Source: Acetivibrio alkalicellulosi | GTDB lineage: Bacteria > Bacillota > Clostridia > Acetivibrionales > Acetivibrionaceae | Direction of reading: 5' to 3' | NCBI GenBank assembly: GCA_008125075.1 | Contig: VLTH01000002.1 | Coordinates: forward strand, 717,804 to 781,803 | Length of the DNA: 64,000 bases | Translations under genes and position numbers: made by a program | Shown: piece after piece, positions 26,860 to 35,242 of the stretch | Position numbering within the stretch: position 1 is the first letter of the stretch | Layout of the letters: the number at the start of each line of letters is the position of its first letter | Notes under the pieces: model-generated | Told to the model about the DNA's origin: nothing | Database searches by the model: none | Seen by the model: only the letters and a program-made list of their open reading frames with translations

Positions 26860-27600
26860 ATGAACGTGAAAAATATAAAATTAATAATAGAGTACGAGGG
26901 AACTAATTATCACGGATGGCAAATACAAAAAAATGCCAAGACTGTTCAGAGTACAATTGAAAAGGCTATAAAGGGTTTGACAGGTGAAGAAATAAAATTA
27001 ACTGCATCAAGCAGAACAGATTTTGGAGTACATGCCTATGGGCAGACAGCTAACTTTAAAACACATTCTAGTATACCTGCCGATAGGTTTTCTTATGCGC
27101 TAAACAAAATGCTTCCTGATGACATAGTAATAAAACAATCAGAAGAGGTAGAAATAGATTTTCATGCAAGATATAATGCAAAGGGAAAGAAATACAGATA
27201 TATTATATATAATTCTCAATTTCCTTCAGCTATTTTAAGAAACAGAGCATATCATATTCCTTTTAAACTTAATTTTGAAAACATGAAAGAAGGAGCAAGT
27301 TTTTTTTGTGGTACTCATGATTTCTCAGCATTTAAATCCAGTGGTAGCAGTGTAAAAACATCTATTAGAACAATTACAGAGATATCACTTGTTAAAAACG
27401 AGGATATAATAAAAATGGAGATAGCTGGAGATGGATTTTTATACAACATGGTACGTATTATTGCAGGAACTTTAGTTGACGTTGGAATGGGAAGAATTGA
27501 GTCAAAGGATATTATAGGTATTATTGAAGGACGAGACAGAAAAAAAGCTGGTAGGACTGCACCAGCACAGGGATTGTATCTACTAGAAGTTTATTATTAA
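26860..27600 (+). CDS. truA: tRNA pseudouridine(38-40) synthase TruA
   Basis: Modifies uridines 38-40 in the tRNA anticodon stem. The protein has 246 aa with N-terminal IIEYEGTNYHGWQIQ and the catalytic motif SSRTDFGVHAYGQ (nucleophile Asp). It also shows HARYNAKGKKYRY and the C-terminal FLYNMVRIIAGTL. GAGG lies close to the ATG at 26860; GTG at 26866 has better spacing and is a possible alternative start. It retains its common Firmicute position downstream of ecfT, with the ROK gene between. Confidence 0.96.
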   Translation: MNVKNIKLIIEYEGTNYHGWQIQKNAKTVQSTIEKAIKGLTGEEIKLTASSRTDFGVHAYGQTANFKTHSSIPADRFSYALNKMLPDDIVIKQSEEVEIDFHARYNAKGKKYRYIIYNSQFPSAILRNRAYHIPFKLNFENMKEGASFFCGTHDFSAFKSSGSSVKTSIRTITEISLVKNEDIIKMEIAGDGFLYNMVRIIAGTLVDVGMGRIESKDIIGIIEGRDRKKAGRTAPAQGLYLLEVYY

Positions 27601-27833
27601 GGAATGCTTTAGAAATAACTTAATATTCTCAAGTACAAAATCCCGATGTTTTTACGGGTTTTGGACGATGAGAATTGGATGTTATTTCTTAGCCATTATT
27701 AATCATTAATTCCCACTTTACGTTTATCCTATGTTGGTGAGCTTTATGCTCATTTATATCTAATTAAGTTTCCATAACAAATAACATTTTTTTTGAACAA
27801 AATTTAAAAAATGCAAAAGTGCAAAAATTACCG
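27601..27833. other. Intergenic region, possible repeat remnant
   Basis: CCCGATG-TTTTTA-CGGG-type pairing near 27642-27660 gives a weak hairpin after truA. The block GGTGAGCTTTATGCTCATTTATATCTAATTAA (27735-27770) resembles the sequence following repeat copy A (13399-13432), suggesting a decayed copy. There is no gene. Confidence 0.35.
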
Positions 27834-27862
27834 TTGACACAGGTGGTGCGAAGTGCTAAAAT
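27834..27862 (+). promoter_or_regulatory. Upstream sigma-A promoter of carD (P1)
   Basis: TTGACA, a spacer of exactly 17 bp, then TAAAAT. The second promoter begins 37 bp further on. Confidence 0.75.
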
Positions 27863-27870
27863 AAAAATTT

Positions 27871-27899
27871 TTGACAATAATTTAAGCTTGTAGTATAAT
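27871..27899 (+). promoter_or_regulatory. Consensus sigma-A promoter of carD (P2)
   Basis: TTGACA (27871-27876), a spacer of exactly 17 bp and TATAAT (27894-27899), a perfect consensus. Tandem consensus promoters followed by ACCTTGAAAACG at 27991, similar to rRNA leader/boxA sequences, look like an rRNA-type control region. The transcript leader to carD is about 300 nt. Confidence 0.85.
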
Positions 27900-28208
27900 T
27901 AACTTATAAGTATCATTTTATCATGTGTTATCAGTTCTATAGATATTGATTTACAAAGCAGTATTGTTTATGAAACACCTTAATTTAAGCACCTTGAAAA
28001 CGAATATTGCATCTTTTTGTTGTGTTATTTGAAAAATATATGATAAAGACTTGTATATAAATCTATTTTTTAGTTTAGCAAGGGGTAGATTAAAATTACA
28101 TGTGTGTCTTATCTTTTTGTAGGATGGGGTTTTATTGTTCCTATGGAAAGGATGTATAAATTATAATATGTTAGAAAAAAGGTCTGGTTATTTTGTGGAG
28201 GAGTGTGT

Positions 28209-28688
28209 ATGTATAATATTGGAGATCGAATTGTTTATCCTATGCACGGCGCAGGTGTCATAGAGTCAATTGAGGAAAAGGAGATTTTGGGGAATACGCA
28301 AAGCTATTATGTAGTTAAAATTCCAATAGGTGAAATGCGAGTTCTTATTCCCACTGGTAATGTCAACCACATAGGTATTAGGGAAATAATAAGTGAAACA
28401 GATGCAGATAAGGTTTTTATGTTGCTTGGAAGTAAATCTGACATAACTACAGCTAATTGGAATAAGCGATATAGAGAGAATATGGACAAGATGAAAAGTG
28501 GAAACATTTACGAAGTTGTTGATGTTGTTAATGCGTTAATTCAAAGAGAACGAGAAAAGGGACTTTCAACTGGTGAGAGGAAAATGCTCAGCAGTGCTAA
28601 ACAAATACTTATAAGTGAGCTTGTGTTAGCTAAGAATATGGATCCATGTGAGCTGGAAAACATAATAGATAATTTTTTGAGTCATTAA
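28209..28688 (+). CDS. CarD-family RNA polymerase-binding regulator
   Basis: A 159-aa protein with an N-terminal Tudor-like RNA polymerase interaction domain (IGDRIVYPMHGAGVIESIEEKEILG, PTGNVNHIGIRE). A helical C-terminal domain follows (YRENMDKMKSGNIYEVVDVVNALIQREREKGLSTGERKML), as in CarD/CdnL proteins that stabilise open complexes, notably at rRNA promoters. The ATG at 28209 has GGAGG 7 nt upstream; an in-frame GTG two codons earlier sits on the ribosome site. The two strong promoters upstream and the terminator at 28766 make it monocistronic. ispD follows, as in many clostridia. Confidence 0.93.
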   Translation: MYNIGDRIVYPMHGAGVIESIEEKEILGNTQSYYVVKIPIGEMRVLIPTGNVNHIGIREIISETDADKVFMLLGSKSDITTANWNKRYRENMDKMKSGNIYEVVDVVNALIQREREKGLSTGERKMLSSAKQILISELVLAKNMDPCELENIIDNFLSH

Positions 28689-28765
28689 AAAATAAATGGC
28701 TCTAAATACATAAGATTTTTAATTTTAGAAAAGGAATTTATTTCCTCTCTGTTACTTATATTATT

Positions 28766-28795
28766 AAAAAAGCTGTTTTCAAGACAGCTTTTTTT
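28766..28795 (+). terminator. Intrinsic terminator after carD
   Basis: AAAAAAGCTGT / ACAGCTTTTTT pair over a 7-nt loop and run into a T tract. Confidence 0.9.
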
Positions 28796-28850
28796 GTGTA
28801 ATATTATATTCTAAGAGTATTGATAATAAGGGAATGGGAGATTTTTTAGT

Positions 28851-29585
28851 ATGAAAAACATTAAAAAGTTTGTAAGTGCTATAATTGTAGCAGCTGGTAA
28901 AGGTACGAGGATGAACCTAGACATTAATAAACAATACATGGAAATATGTGACCAGCCTGTACTTGCAAGAACCCTTAATGCCTTTGAAATGTGCAAACTA
29001 ATAAATGAGGTAATTTTGGTGGTTAATGAAAGTGACATATTTTATTGCAAAGAAAACATTGTTGAATTTTTTAAGTTAAATAAAATTAAGAAAATAGTTT
29101 GTGGAGGGAAAGAAAGGCAAAATTCTGTTTATAATGGATTGCTTGAAATAAGTAAACATTCAGATATTGTTGTTATACATGATGGGGCAAGGCCTTTTAT
29201 AAGTGAGGAGATTATAGGAAATTGTATTAGTGGAGCTTATGAATACAATGCCTGTACAGCAGCTGTACCTGTTAAGGATACTATAAAAGGAGCTGATATA
29301 AATGGTTTTGTTGAAAAAACTTATGATAGAAAAACACTCTGGTCAATTCAGACTCCCCAGGCATTTAGATATGACATAATTGTTAAAGCTCATGAAAAAG
29401 GAATAGAAGATAAAACAATAGTTACCGACGACACAAGCCTTACAGAGTATTTAGGTTACCCTACAAAGCTGGTTATGGGAAGTTATGATAATATTAAAAT
29501 AACAACAATTGAAGATTTAGAGTTTGGAAAGGCAATAATAGAAAAAGGGTTGGCAAAAAAATATGGGAGGACTGATTTTGAGTGA
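28851..29585 (+). CDS. ispD: 2-C-methyl-D-erythritol 4-phosphate cytidylyltransferase
   Basis: Third step of the MEP isoprenoid pathway: joins CTP and MEP to give CDP-ME. The protein has 244 aa. The N-terminal nucleotide-binding loop is IIVAAGKGTRMN, with GGKERQNSVYNGL, VIHDGARPF, PVKDTIK and TPQAFR all diagnostic. GGGAG lies about 10 nt before the ATG. Its stop overlaps the GTG start of the ABC ATPase gene (4 nt), so they are coupled. The pathway partner ispF is 3 kb away on the other strand. Confidence 0.96.
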   Translation: MKNIKKFVSAIIVAAGKGTRMNLDINKQYMEICDQPVLARTLNAFEMCKLINEVILVVNESDIFYCKENIVEFFKLNKIKKIVCGGKERQNSVYNGLLEISKHSDIVVIHDGARPFISEEIIGNCISGAYEYNACTAAVPVKDTIKGADINGFVEKTYDRKTLWSIQTPQAFRYDIIVKAHEKGIEDKTIVTDDTSLTEYLGYPTKLVMGSYDNIKITTIEDLEFGKAIIEKGLAKKYGRTDFE

Positions 29586-30313
29586 TTGAAATACAAAATA
29601 TATCAAAGCATTTTGATAAAGTAGTTGCTGTAAACAAAATAAGTCTTAAAGTAAACAACGGTGAAATTTTTGGGCTTTTAGGTGAAAATGGTGCAGGTAA
29701 AACTACCACATTGAGAATGTTGGCAACTATGTTAAAGCCTACTTCAGGAAGGGCAAAATTAGCAGGTTTTGATATAATTAAAGATGCTGAAAAAGTAAGA
29801 GGGAGTATTGGTATACTTTTTGGAGGAGAGACTGGGCTTTATGATAGACTAAGCTGTGAAGAAAATATTGCATATTTTGGTCAGTTAAATGACATGAAAA
29901 CACCGGAAATAAAGGAAAGAATTAAAGTGCTTTCAAAGGCTTTTGGAATGGATTCATACTTAAAAAGAAGAGCTGGAAAACTGTCAAAGGGCATGAAGCA
30001 GAAAGTTGCCTTTGCTAGATCTATTATTCACAACCCAGACATAATGCTTTTTGATGAACCTACATCTGGACTTGATATCAGCTCCATAAGAGGTGTGCAG
30101 GAATTTATTAAAAACTGTAAGGAAGAAGGAAAGACTATTATTCTTTCAAGTCATAGTATGAGTGAAGTTGAAAAATTGTGTGACAGGGTGGGTATAATAA
30201 ACAAGGGAAGCCTTGTTGAATATGGAACTTTAGAAGAGTTAAAGCAAAAACACAGTGATGAAGATTTAGAAGAAATATTCATAAAATTGGTAGGTGGAAA
30301 AAATGAACATTAA
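29582..30313 (+). CDS. ABC transporter ATP-binding protein (NatA type)
   Basis: ATPase of 243 aa with Walker A GENGAGKTT, signature LSKGMKQK and Walker B IMLFDEPTSGLD, plus an H-loop SSHSMSE. The GTG start overlaps the ispD stop. With the following permease gene (11-nt overlap) it forms a two-component exporter resembling the NatAB sodium/antibiotic efflux family. The actual substrate is unknown. Confidence 0.9.
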   Translation: MIEIQNISKHFDKVVAVNKISLKVNNGEIFGLLGENGAGKTTTLRMLATMLKPTSGRAKLAGFDIIKDAEKVRGSIGILFGGETGLYDRLSCEENIAYFGQLNDMKTPEIKERIKVLSKAFGMDSYLKRRAGKLSKGMKQKVAFARSIIHNPDIMLFDEPTSGLDISSIRGVQEFIKNCKEEGKTIILSSHSMSEVEKLCDRVGIINKGSLVEYGTLEELKQKHSDEDLEEIFIKLVGGKNEH

Positions 30314-31517
30314 GCATATTTGGATAGTATTAAAGAAAGAAGCAAAAGATATAATAAGAGACAGAAAGACAATAATTACCAGTATTGTGGTTCCTATGCT
30401 ACTTATACCTTTACTTAATATATTAGTTGGGGGAAGTATAAGCAGGCTTAATTATGATATGACAGAAAACGTTACTGTTGCACTTTCAAAAGAATCAAAT
30501 ACAGAAGAAATAAGGGAACTGGTAGAAAATCAGATATTTAATGAGTTTTCAAACATAACTTTATTGGATGTTGATGATCACATAGAAGCTATTGAAAAGT
30601 CGACAGTTCGAGTAGTTATGGATTTTGACAAAGACTATAAAGTGAAATTAGAGGAAGGAAAGCCCTTTGTAATAAGTCTTATGTATGACAGATCACAGAC
30701 TAAATCACAAGGAAGTCTTCATATTGTATGGGATGCCATAGAGAGTTTTAATAAAAAGATTGTTGCTCAAAGAATTGAAGCCTTGGGATTAAACTTAAAT
30801 TTATTGCAACCAGTACAAGTTGAAGAATATAATGTTGCAGATGATGAAAAAACAAGTGGGAGCATGCTGTCAATGTTTTTACCCCTATTAATTGTAATCT
30901 TATTATCTGCTGGAGGAATAGCTCCTGCTGTTGACCTTGTAGCAGGTGAAAAAGAAAGAAACACACTTGAACCATTGCTTACTACAAAAATAGGAAGGTC
31001 TTCTCTTTTAGTGGGCAAATATCTAACGGTTACATTGTTTTCTTTAATTACAGTTATAGCCACCATGACGGGAGTGTTGGTAGGATTTTTTATAAACCCT
31101 GGTTCACTTACAATGGGAGCAGATGCAACTATTACGGGGTTTACTGTTCCACCTGCTGCTCTTTTAATGGCTATAGTTATATCAATAACTTTAGGGATGA
31201 CCTTTGCAGGAATACAAATTGCCTTGAGCACATATGCTAAGTCATTTAAAGAAGCACAGACATATCTTTCTTTTTTGATGATGGCAGCAATGATACCTGG
31301 ATATGCTACTATGTTTATGCAAGCTAATGAAATTCCCCAATACATGTTTGTTTTGCCTGTTTTAAATGCGTTATCTGCATTTAAAGAAATATTAACGTTT
31401 AACATTAATAATACAAATTTGGTTTTAGCATTGTGTTCTTCTTTGGTTTATGTAATAATTGCTCTTTATCTAGCAGCCTCAATGTTTAAAAAGGAGAGGA
31501 TTCTTTTTAGAACATAG
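30303..31517 (+). CDS. ABC transporter permease (NatB/ABC-2 type)
   Basis: Exporter membrane subunit of 404 aa. TM1 is about residues 25-45, followed by a roughly 140-residue extracytoplasmic loop. About five C-terminal helices follow (LPLLIVILLSAGGIAPAVDLVAGEKERNTLEPLL marks the ABC-2 family; AGEKERxTLE is its motif). The ATG at 30303 with AGGTGG upstream is preferred over an in-frame GTG at 30294 that lies on the ribosome site. It is co-translated with the ATPase; a sensor kinase follows at 31635 without an obvious terminator. Confidence 0.9.
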   Translation: MNIKHIWIVLKKEAKDIIRDRKTIITSIVVPMLLIPLLNILVGGSISRLNYDMTENVTVALSKESNTEEIRELVENQIFNEFSNITLLDVDDHIEAIEKSTVRVVMDFDKDYKVKLEEGKPFVISLMYDRSQTKSQGSLHIVWDAIESFNKKIVAQRIEALGLNLNLLQPVQVEEYNVADDEKTSGSMLSMFLPLLIVILLSAGGIAPAVDLVAGEKERNTLEPLLTTKIGRSSLLVGKYLTVTLFSLITVIATMTGVLVGFFINPGSLTMGADATITGFTVPPAALLMAIVISITLGMTFAGIQIALSTYAKSFKEAQTYLSFLMMAAMIPGYATMFMQANEIPQYMFVLPVLNALSAFKEILTFNINNTNLVLALCSSLVYVIIALYLAASMFKKERILFRT

Positions 31518-31634
31518 TGTTTATAAATTGTAAAAATAATAAAGAGGTTTTTTAGTCTTAATGGAGAATAATATATAAGATATGAAAAATGTAATATAAG
31601 TATTTATGTCTGGCAGATTTGGAGGACATGTAAT

Positions 31635-32540
31635 ATGTTTATTATATCTAATTTACTTATTTTGATAAATAATATAAGTAAATTTCACGCAATTCTTTTT
31701 TTTGTTCTTGGTTCAGTTTTAACTGTTGCAATTATTATGATTAAAGATAAAACTACTTTTGGCATAAGTAAATATACAAAAGAAGTTGTTATAGAGAGGG
31801 AAAGGCTTGCAGAATTAGGCAAGCTAACAGCTGGAGCTGCTCACAGCCTTAAGACGCCTGTTATGTCTATATCGGGAAGCTTAGAAGCTTTAGACGAACT
31901 TGTTGATGAATATAACAGGTCTATTGGAGATAATGAAGTGACAGAAAAGGATCATATGGAAATTGCAAAGGAAATGAAAGACTGGATTAGTAAGGCAAAA
32001 CCATACTGTTCATATATGTCGCAGACTATTACTGCTGTTAAAGGTCAAGCCAGTAAAAAGAACAATGCAAAAAGTGAAATTTTTACTATTGAAGACATGA
32101 TTGAAAGAGTAGAGATTTTGTTAGATTATGAGATTAGAAAACACTATTGTAATATGAACATTAATATTAAGTTAGATAAAAACACTCAAATAAAAGGTGA
32201 AATAAATGATTTAGTTCAAGTTATGAACAATATTATTTCAAATGCCATTGAAGCATATGATGGAAGTTCTGGGAATATTGACGTAATTATTGATAGTAAA
32301 GATGACAGAGTGGAAATTCAAATAAAGGATTATGGAAAAGGGATTCCAGATAAGATAAGAAAGAAGCTATTAAAAAATATTGTAACAACTAAAGGGAAAA
32401 AAGGTACAGGAATAGGCATATACCTATCCTATTATACAATTAAAAAGAAGTTTAGAGGTACAATGTGGATTGAAAGCCAAGAAGGTAAAGGAACTTCTGT
32501 TTACATTAGAATTCCTGTAAATAATAAATTAGCTTTTTAG
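31635..32540 (+). CDS. Orphan sensor histidine kinase
   Basis: A 301-aa kinase with one N-terminal hydrophobic segment (about residues 18-38). It then has a HisKA-like helix carrying GAAHSLKTPVMSISG (phospho-His) and a C-terminal ATPase domain with N box IISNAIEAYDG, G1 DYGKGIP and GTGIGIYLSYY. There is no periplasmic sensor domain and no response regulator adjacent. It probably belongs to the ispD-natAB transcript and may monitor the exporter or membrane state (inference). GGAGG lies 7 nt upstream of the ATG. It is convergent with ispF with only 13 nt between. Confidence 0.85.
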   Translation: MFIISNLLILINNISKFHAILFFVLGSVLTVAIIMIKDKTTFGISKYTKEVVIERERLAELGKLTAGAAHSLKTPVMSISGSLEALDELVDEYNRSIGDNEVTEKDHMEIAKEMKDWISKAKPYCSYMSQTITAVKGQASKKNNAKSEIFTIEDMIERVEILLDYEIRKHYCNMNINIKLDKNTQIKGEINDLVQVMNNIISNAIEAYDGSSGNIDVIIDSKDDRVEIQIKDYGKGIPDKIRKKLLKNIVTTKGKKGTGIGIYLSYYTIKKKFRGTMWIESQEGKGTSVYIRIPVNNKLAF

Positions 32541-32553
32541 AATGTACCAACTT

Positions 32554-33024
32554 TTACTCAACAGTGATGCAACAAAAAGCTTGAATTCCCTTGCCCTGTC
32601 CAAATTGGGTCAAACCTTCACCAGTTGTTGCAGTAATGCCTATAGAATCTTCTGTTATTGAAAGTAGATTTGATATGCTTTTTCTCATATCGGGTATTTT
32701 AGGACTTATTTTAGGCACAAGGCATTCAATGGAAATTGAAACATGCACTATTTTTTTATCATTTAAATACTTTAGAGCCTCAAGAAGATATACGCTACTG
32801 TCTTTAATGCCCTTGTCAAGGCACAATTCATCACTAATTTTACCAAGGATGTTAACGCATGTTACACCTGAAATGGCATTTGTTATTGCATGTAGTATAA
32901 CATCTGCATCACTATTTCCTTCTAATGGTGCACAATCATCAAAAACAACTCCACCTAAAATCAACTTTTTAGATTTATCATTAAAATCAAATCTGTGACT
33001 ATCCTGTCCAATACCGACTCTCAT
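32554..33024 (-). CDS. ispF: 2-C-methyl-D-erythritol 2,4-cyclodiphosphate synthase
   Basis: MEP pathway enzyme that cyclises CDP-ME 2-phosphate to MEcPP and releases CMP. The protein has 156 aa. Metal ligands are in GIGQDSHRF (Asp8, His10) and SDADVILHAI (His). Other motifs are LGGVVFD, PKISPKIPDMR and the C-terminal TTGEGLTQFGQGKGIQAF. It is normally directly downstream of ispD in Firmicutes; here it is inverted and separated by natAB and a kinase. Confidence 0.95.
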   Translation of the reverse strand: MRVGIGQDSHRFDFNDKSKKLILGGVVFDDCAPLEGNSDADVILHAITNAISGVTCVNILGKISDELCLDKGIKDSSVYLLEALKYLNDKKIVHVSISIECLVPKISPKIPDMRKSISNLLSITEDSIGITATTGEGLTQFGQGKGIQAFCCITVE

Positions 33025-33108
33025 AATAGTTTATTCCCCCATATTTAAGCTGAAAATTTAAAATCATTATATCAAAATAGAGGATTCTTTACAACTACCA
33101 AACCTGTT

Positions 33109-33314
33109 AGGGGGTGCATGTAACAAATGTGAAGAAAAATATTCCAGAAACTAAAGTTTCGCAGTTTAGAGCCTGTAAATGCTCCTCGGTGTCGAGCAAA
33201 ACTCGCTTCGCTCAAACAATGCTCTCCCTTTCCTCGTCGCATTAACAGGCTCTACAACTTGCTTTCACAATGTTTCTTCCATGTTTTTCTTCACTTAAAA
33301 AATATGCACCCCCT
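33109..33314. mobile_element. MITE-like inverted-repeat element, 206 bp
   Basis: The outer ends are inverted repeats: AGGGGGTGCAT...GTGAAGAAAAA on the left and TTTTTCTTCAC...ATGCACCCCCT on the right. The interior (33141-33280) is the dispersed hairpin repeat copy B, with AGAGCCTGT / ACAGGCTCT pairing. CTGTTA flanks both sides (33104-33109 and 33313-33318), a possible target duplication. There is no coding capacity. End-only versions occur at 40926 and 49616. Confidence 0.75.
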
Positions 33315-33320
33315 GTTAAG

Positions 33321-33375
33321 AGGGGGTGCATTTAGTGAATGTGAAGAAAAACATTCCAGAAACTTAAGGATTGTA
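33321..33375. mobile_element. Partial second copy of the MITE-like left end
   Basis: AGGGGGTGCAT, TTAGTGAATGTGAAGAAAAA and CATTCCAGAAACTTAAG repeat the left end of the adjacent element as a direct repeat. Its start forms a hairpin with the preceding right end (GCACCCCCT-GTTAA-GAGGGGGTGC). Confidence 0.7.
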
Positions 33376-33445
33376 AAAGGTAAAATGTTCTTTCAAATGA
33401 GGAAAATATGTGATATTATTATTCCATAAACAGGATGTGAGGCAA

Positions 33446-35242
33446 ATGGGATATATTTTTTTAGGGGTATATAGTAAGTTAAGAAATAAAGTTTTAAATA
33501 TGAGTATAAATACTAAAATTACTCTATTTTATTTTGTATTTATTGCTTTTACAGTTTGTATTAGCGTTTTTCTTTATACAAAAATTCATCTTAATGTTAT
33601 GAAGGATAAATTAAGTGAAGTATCAATGCAGACTCTTTTTTCAATCAATTCAAATTTAAACTCAACAATAGGCAGTATAAATAACTATTCTAAAATGATA
33701 ATATCTAATAAAGCCGTACGCGAAGCTTTGCTTGATGAACATTTTATTGATTTTCATAAAGCAAAAGAGGCAAATGATTATCTCATGAGACTTATTGAAG
33801 AAATACCTACCATGTCATCTATATATATATTTGACATCAGTGGGAATCGACGAGCTGCAGCAGATAAAAGGTCGGTTATGTGGATGAAGATTAGAAATGT
33901 TAGAAAAGCCCACTGGTTTAAAAGTGTTAATGAGTTAAGGGGAGCATATATTTTAGAACTAAATGCTGGAGATATATTTTATAATACACCAGATAATAAT
34001 TTTGTTTCATTGATTAGAATGATTAGGGATATTGATTCTCAAGAACCTATAGGTTATATGGTTATTAATATATCAGAAAAAGTTTTTGTTGATTCATTTG
34101 AAAGAATTATTGATAAATCTGATATGGAAATTATTTTACTTGATAAAAATAATAATGCAGTTATGTCTAATAATAACAAGGAAAAGTACCACTTAGATGA
34201 ATTTATTTTAGCAGCTGAAAATGAGGGGTATTACTCAAAGGTTACTAATATTGAGAACAAGCAATATATACAATCTATCGTAACAATGGAAAGACACGGA
34301 TGGAAAATAATAAGTCTAATTCCATTTGAACTAATGTCTGATGAATCAAAATCTTTAAGTATTATCACTTTTATTATAATACTTCTAAATGGAATTATAC
34401 TGTTTATTGGTTCAATTTTAATATCAAAAATGATTACAAAACCAGTTAAAAAACTTATTAAGGCTATGAAAAAAATTGAAAATAGAGAGTTTAAGATGGT
34501 CAATATAAAATCTGGAAAAGATGAGATAGGTAAGCTTAAAGAAGGCTATAATATGATGATTAAAGAAATACAAAATCTTTTACAAAAGACTATTGAAGAG
34601 CAAAAAATAAAGCGTAAAGCAGAGCTGAATGTTTTACAGGCACAAGTAAAACCTCATTTTCTATATAATACTTTAGATGCTATGGGTTACCTTGCTTTAT
34701 CAGGGAAAAATGATGAGTTGTATGAGGGACTTGAAGCTTTAGGTAGTTACTATAGAAATAGCCTTAGCAAAGGAAAAGAAGTTATAACTATAAAAAAAGA
34801 AATTGAAATAGTAAAGTCTTATTTAACAATCCAAAAAATTAGATATGGTGACGACTTTTCTGTTATTTATGATATTGATGAAAAAGCTTACCCATACCAT
34901 ACATTGAAACTGGTACTTCAGCCTTTAGTGGAGAATGCACTTTATCATGGAATTAAACCTAAAGGAGAGACAGGAATAATAAAAGTTTCAGTTGTATTTC
35001 AAAATGATAGTATCATTATGTCAGTTGAGGATGACGGGATTGGAATGGATGAAGATAAGTTAAATGCTATAACAAAAGACAACATTGATAAAAACAGCTT
35101 AAGTTTTGGTTTGAAGGGAACTATAAAACGTTTGCAATTTTTCTATGGTATTTCTGATGTGTATTCAATAGAAAGTAAAAAGAGAGTGGGTACTAAGGTA
35201 TCTATTATAATTCCATTAGAAAGGGGAGATGGCGATGATTGA
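33446..35242 (+). CDS. YesM-type sensor histidine kinase
   Basis: Membrane sensor kinase of 598 aa. TM1 is about residues 25-48, followed by a roughly 240-residue extracellular Cache-like domain, TM2 (about 295-315) and HAMP. The His_kinase domain has QAQVKPHFLYNTLDA (phospho-His about 404), and the ATPase has PLVENALYHG and DDGIGMD. This architecture is typical of kinases that sense extracellular oligosaccharides or their binding proteins. The start ATG 33446 (GAGG just upstream) is favoured over codons upstream; an internal ATG at 33500 lacks a ribosome site. It overlaps the response regulator gene by 8 nt. Confidence 0.92.
   Translation: MGYIFLGVYSKLRNKVLNMSINTKITLFYFVFIAFTVCISVFLYTKIHLNVMKDKLSEVSMQTLFSINSNLNSTIGSINNYSKMIISNKAVREALLDEHFIDFHKAKEANDYLMRLIEEIPTMSSIYIFDISGNRRAAADKRSVMWMKIRNVRKAHWFKSVNELRGAYILELNAGDIFYNTPDNNFVSLIRMIRDIDSQEPIGYMVINISEKVFVDSFERIIDKSDMEIILLDKNNNAVMSNNNKEKYHLDEFILAAENEGYYSKVTNIENKQYIQSIVTMERHGWKIISLIPFELMSDESKSLSIITFIIILLNGIILFIGSILISKMITKPVKKLIKAMKKIENREFKMVNIKSGKDEIGKLKEGYNMMIKEIQNLLQKTIEEQKIKRKAELNVLQAQVKPHFLYNTLDAMGYLALSGKNDELYEGLEALGSYYRNSLSKGKEVITIKKEIEIVKSYLTIQKIRYGDDFSVIYDIDEKAYPYHTLKLVLQPLVENALYHGIKPKGETGIIKVSVVFQNDSIIMSVEDDGIGMDEDKLNAITKDNIDKNSLSFGLKGTIKRLQFFYGISDVYSIESKKRVGTKVSIIIPLERGDGDD

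Noticed and set aside
27900..28208. Intact rRNA gene or spacer downstream of the tandem promoters
   Set aside because: Only a short leader-like motif is present; no 16S or 23S sequence follows and carD begins at 28209.
30767..31405. 212-codon minus-strand open frame
   Set aside because: It is antisense to the NatB-type permease, whose membrane motifs and coupling to the ATPase gene show which strand is real.
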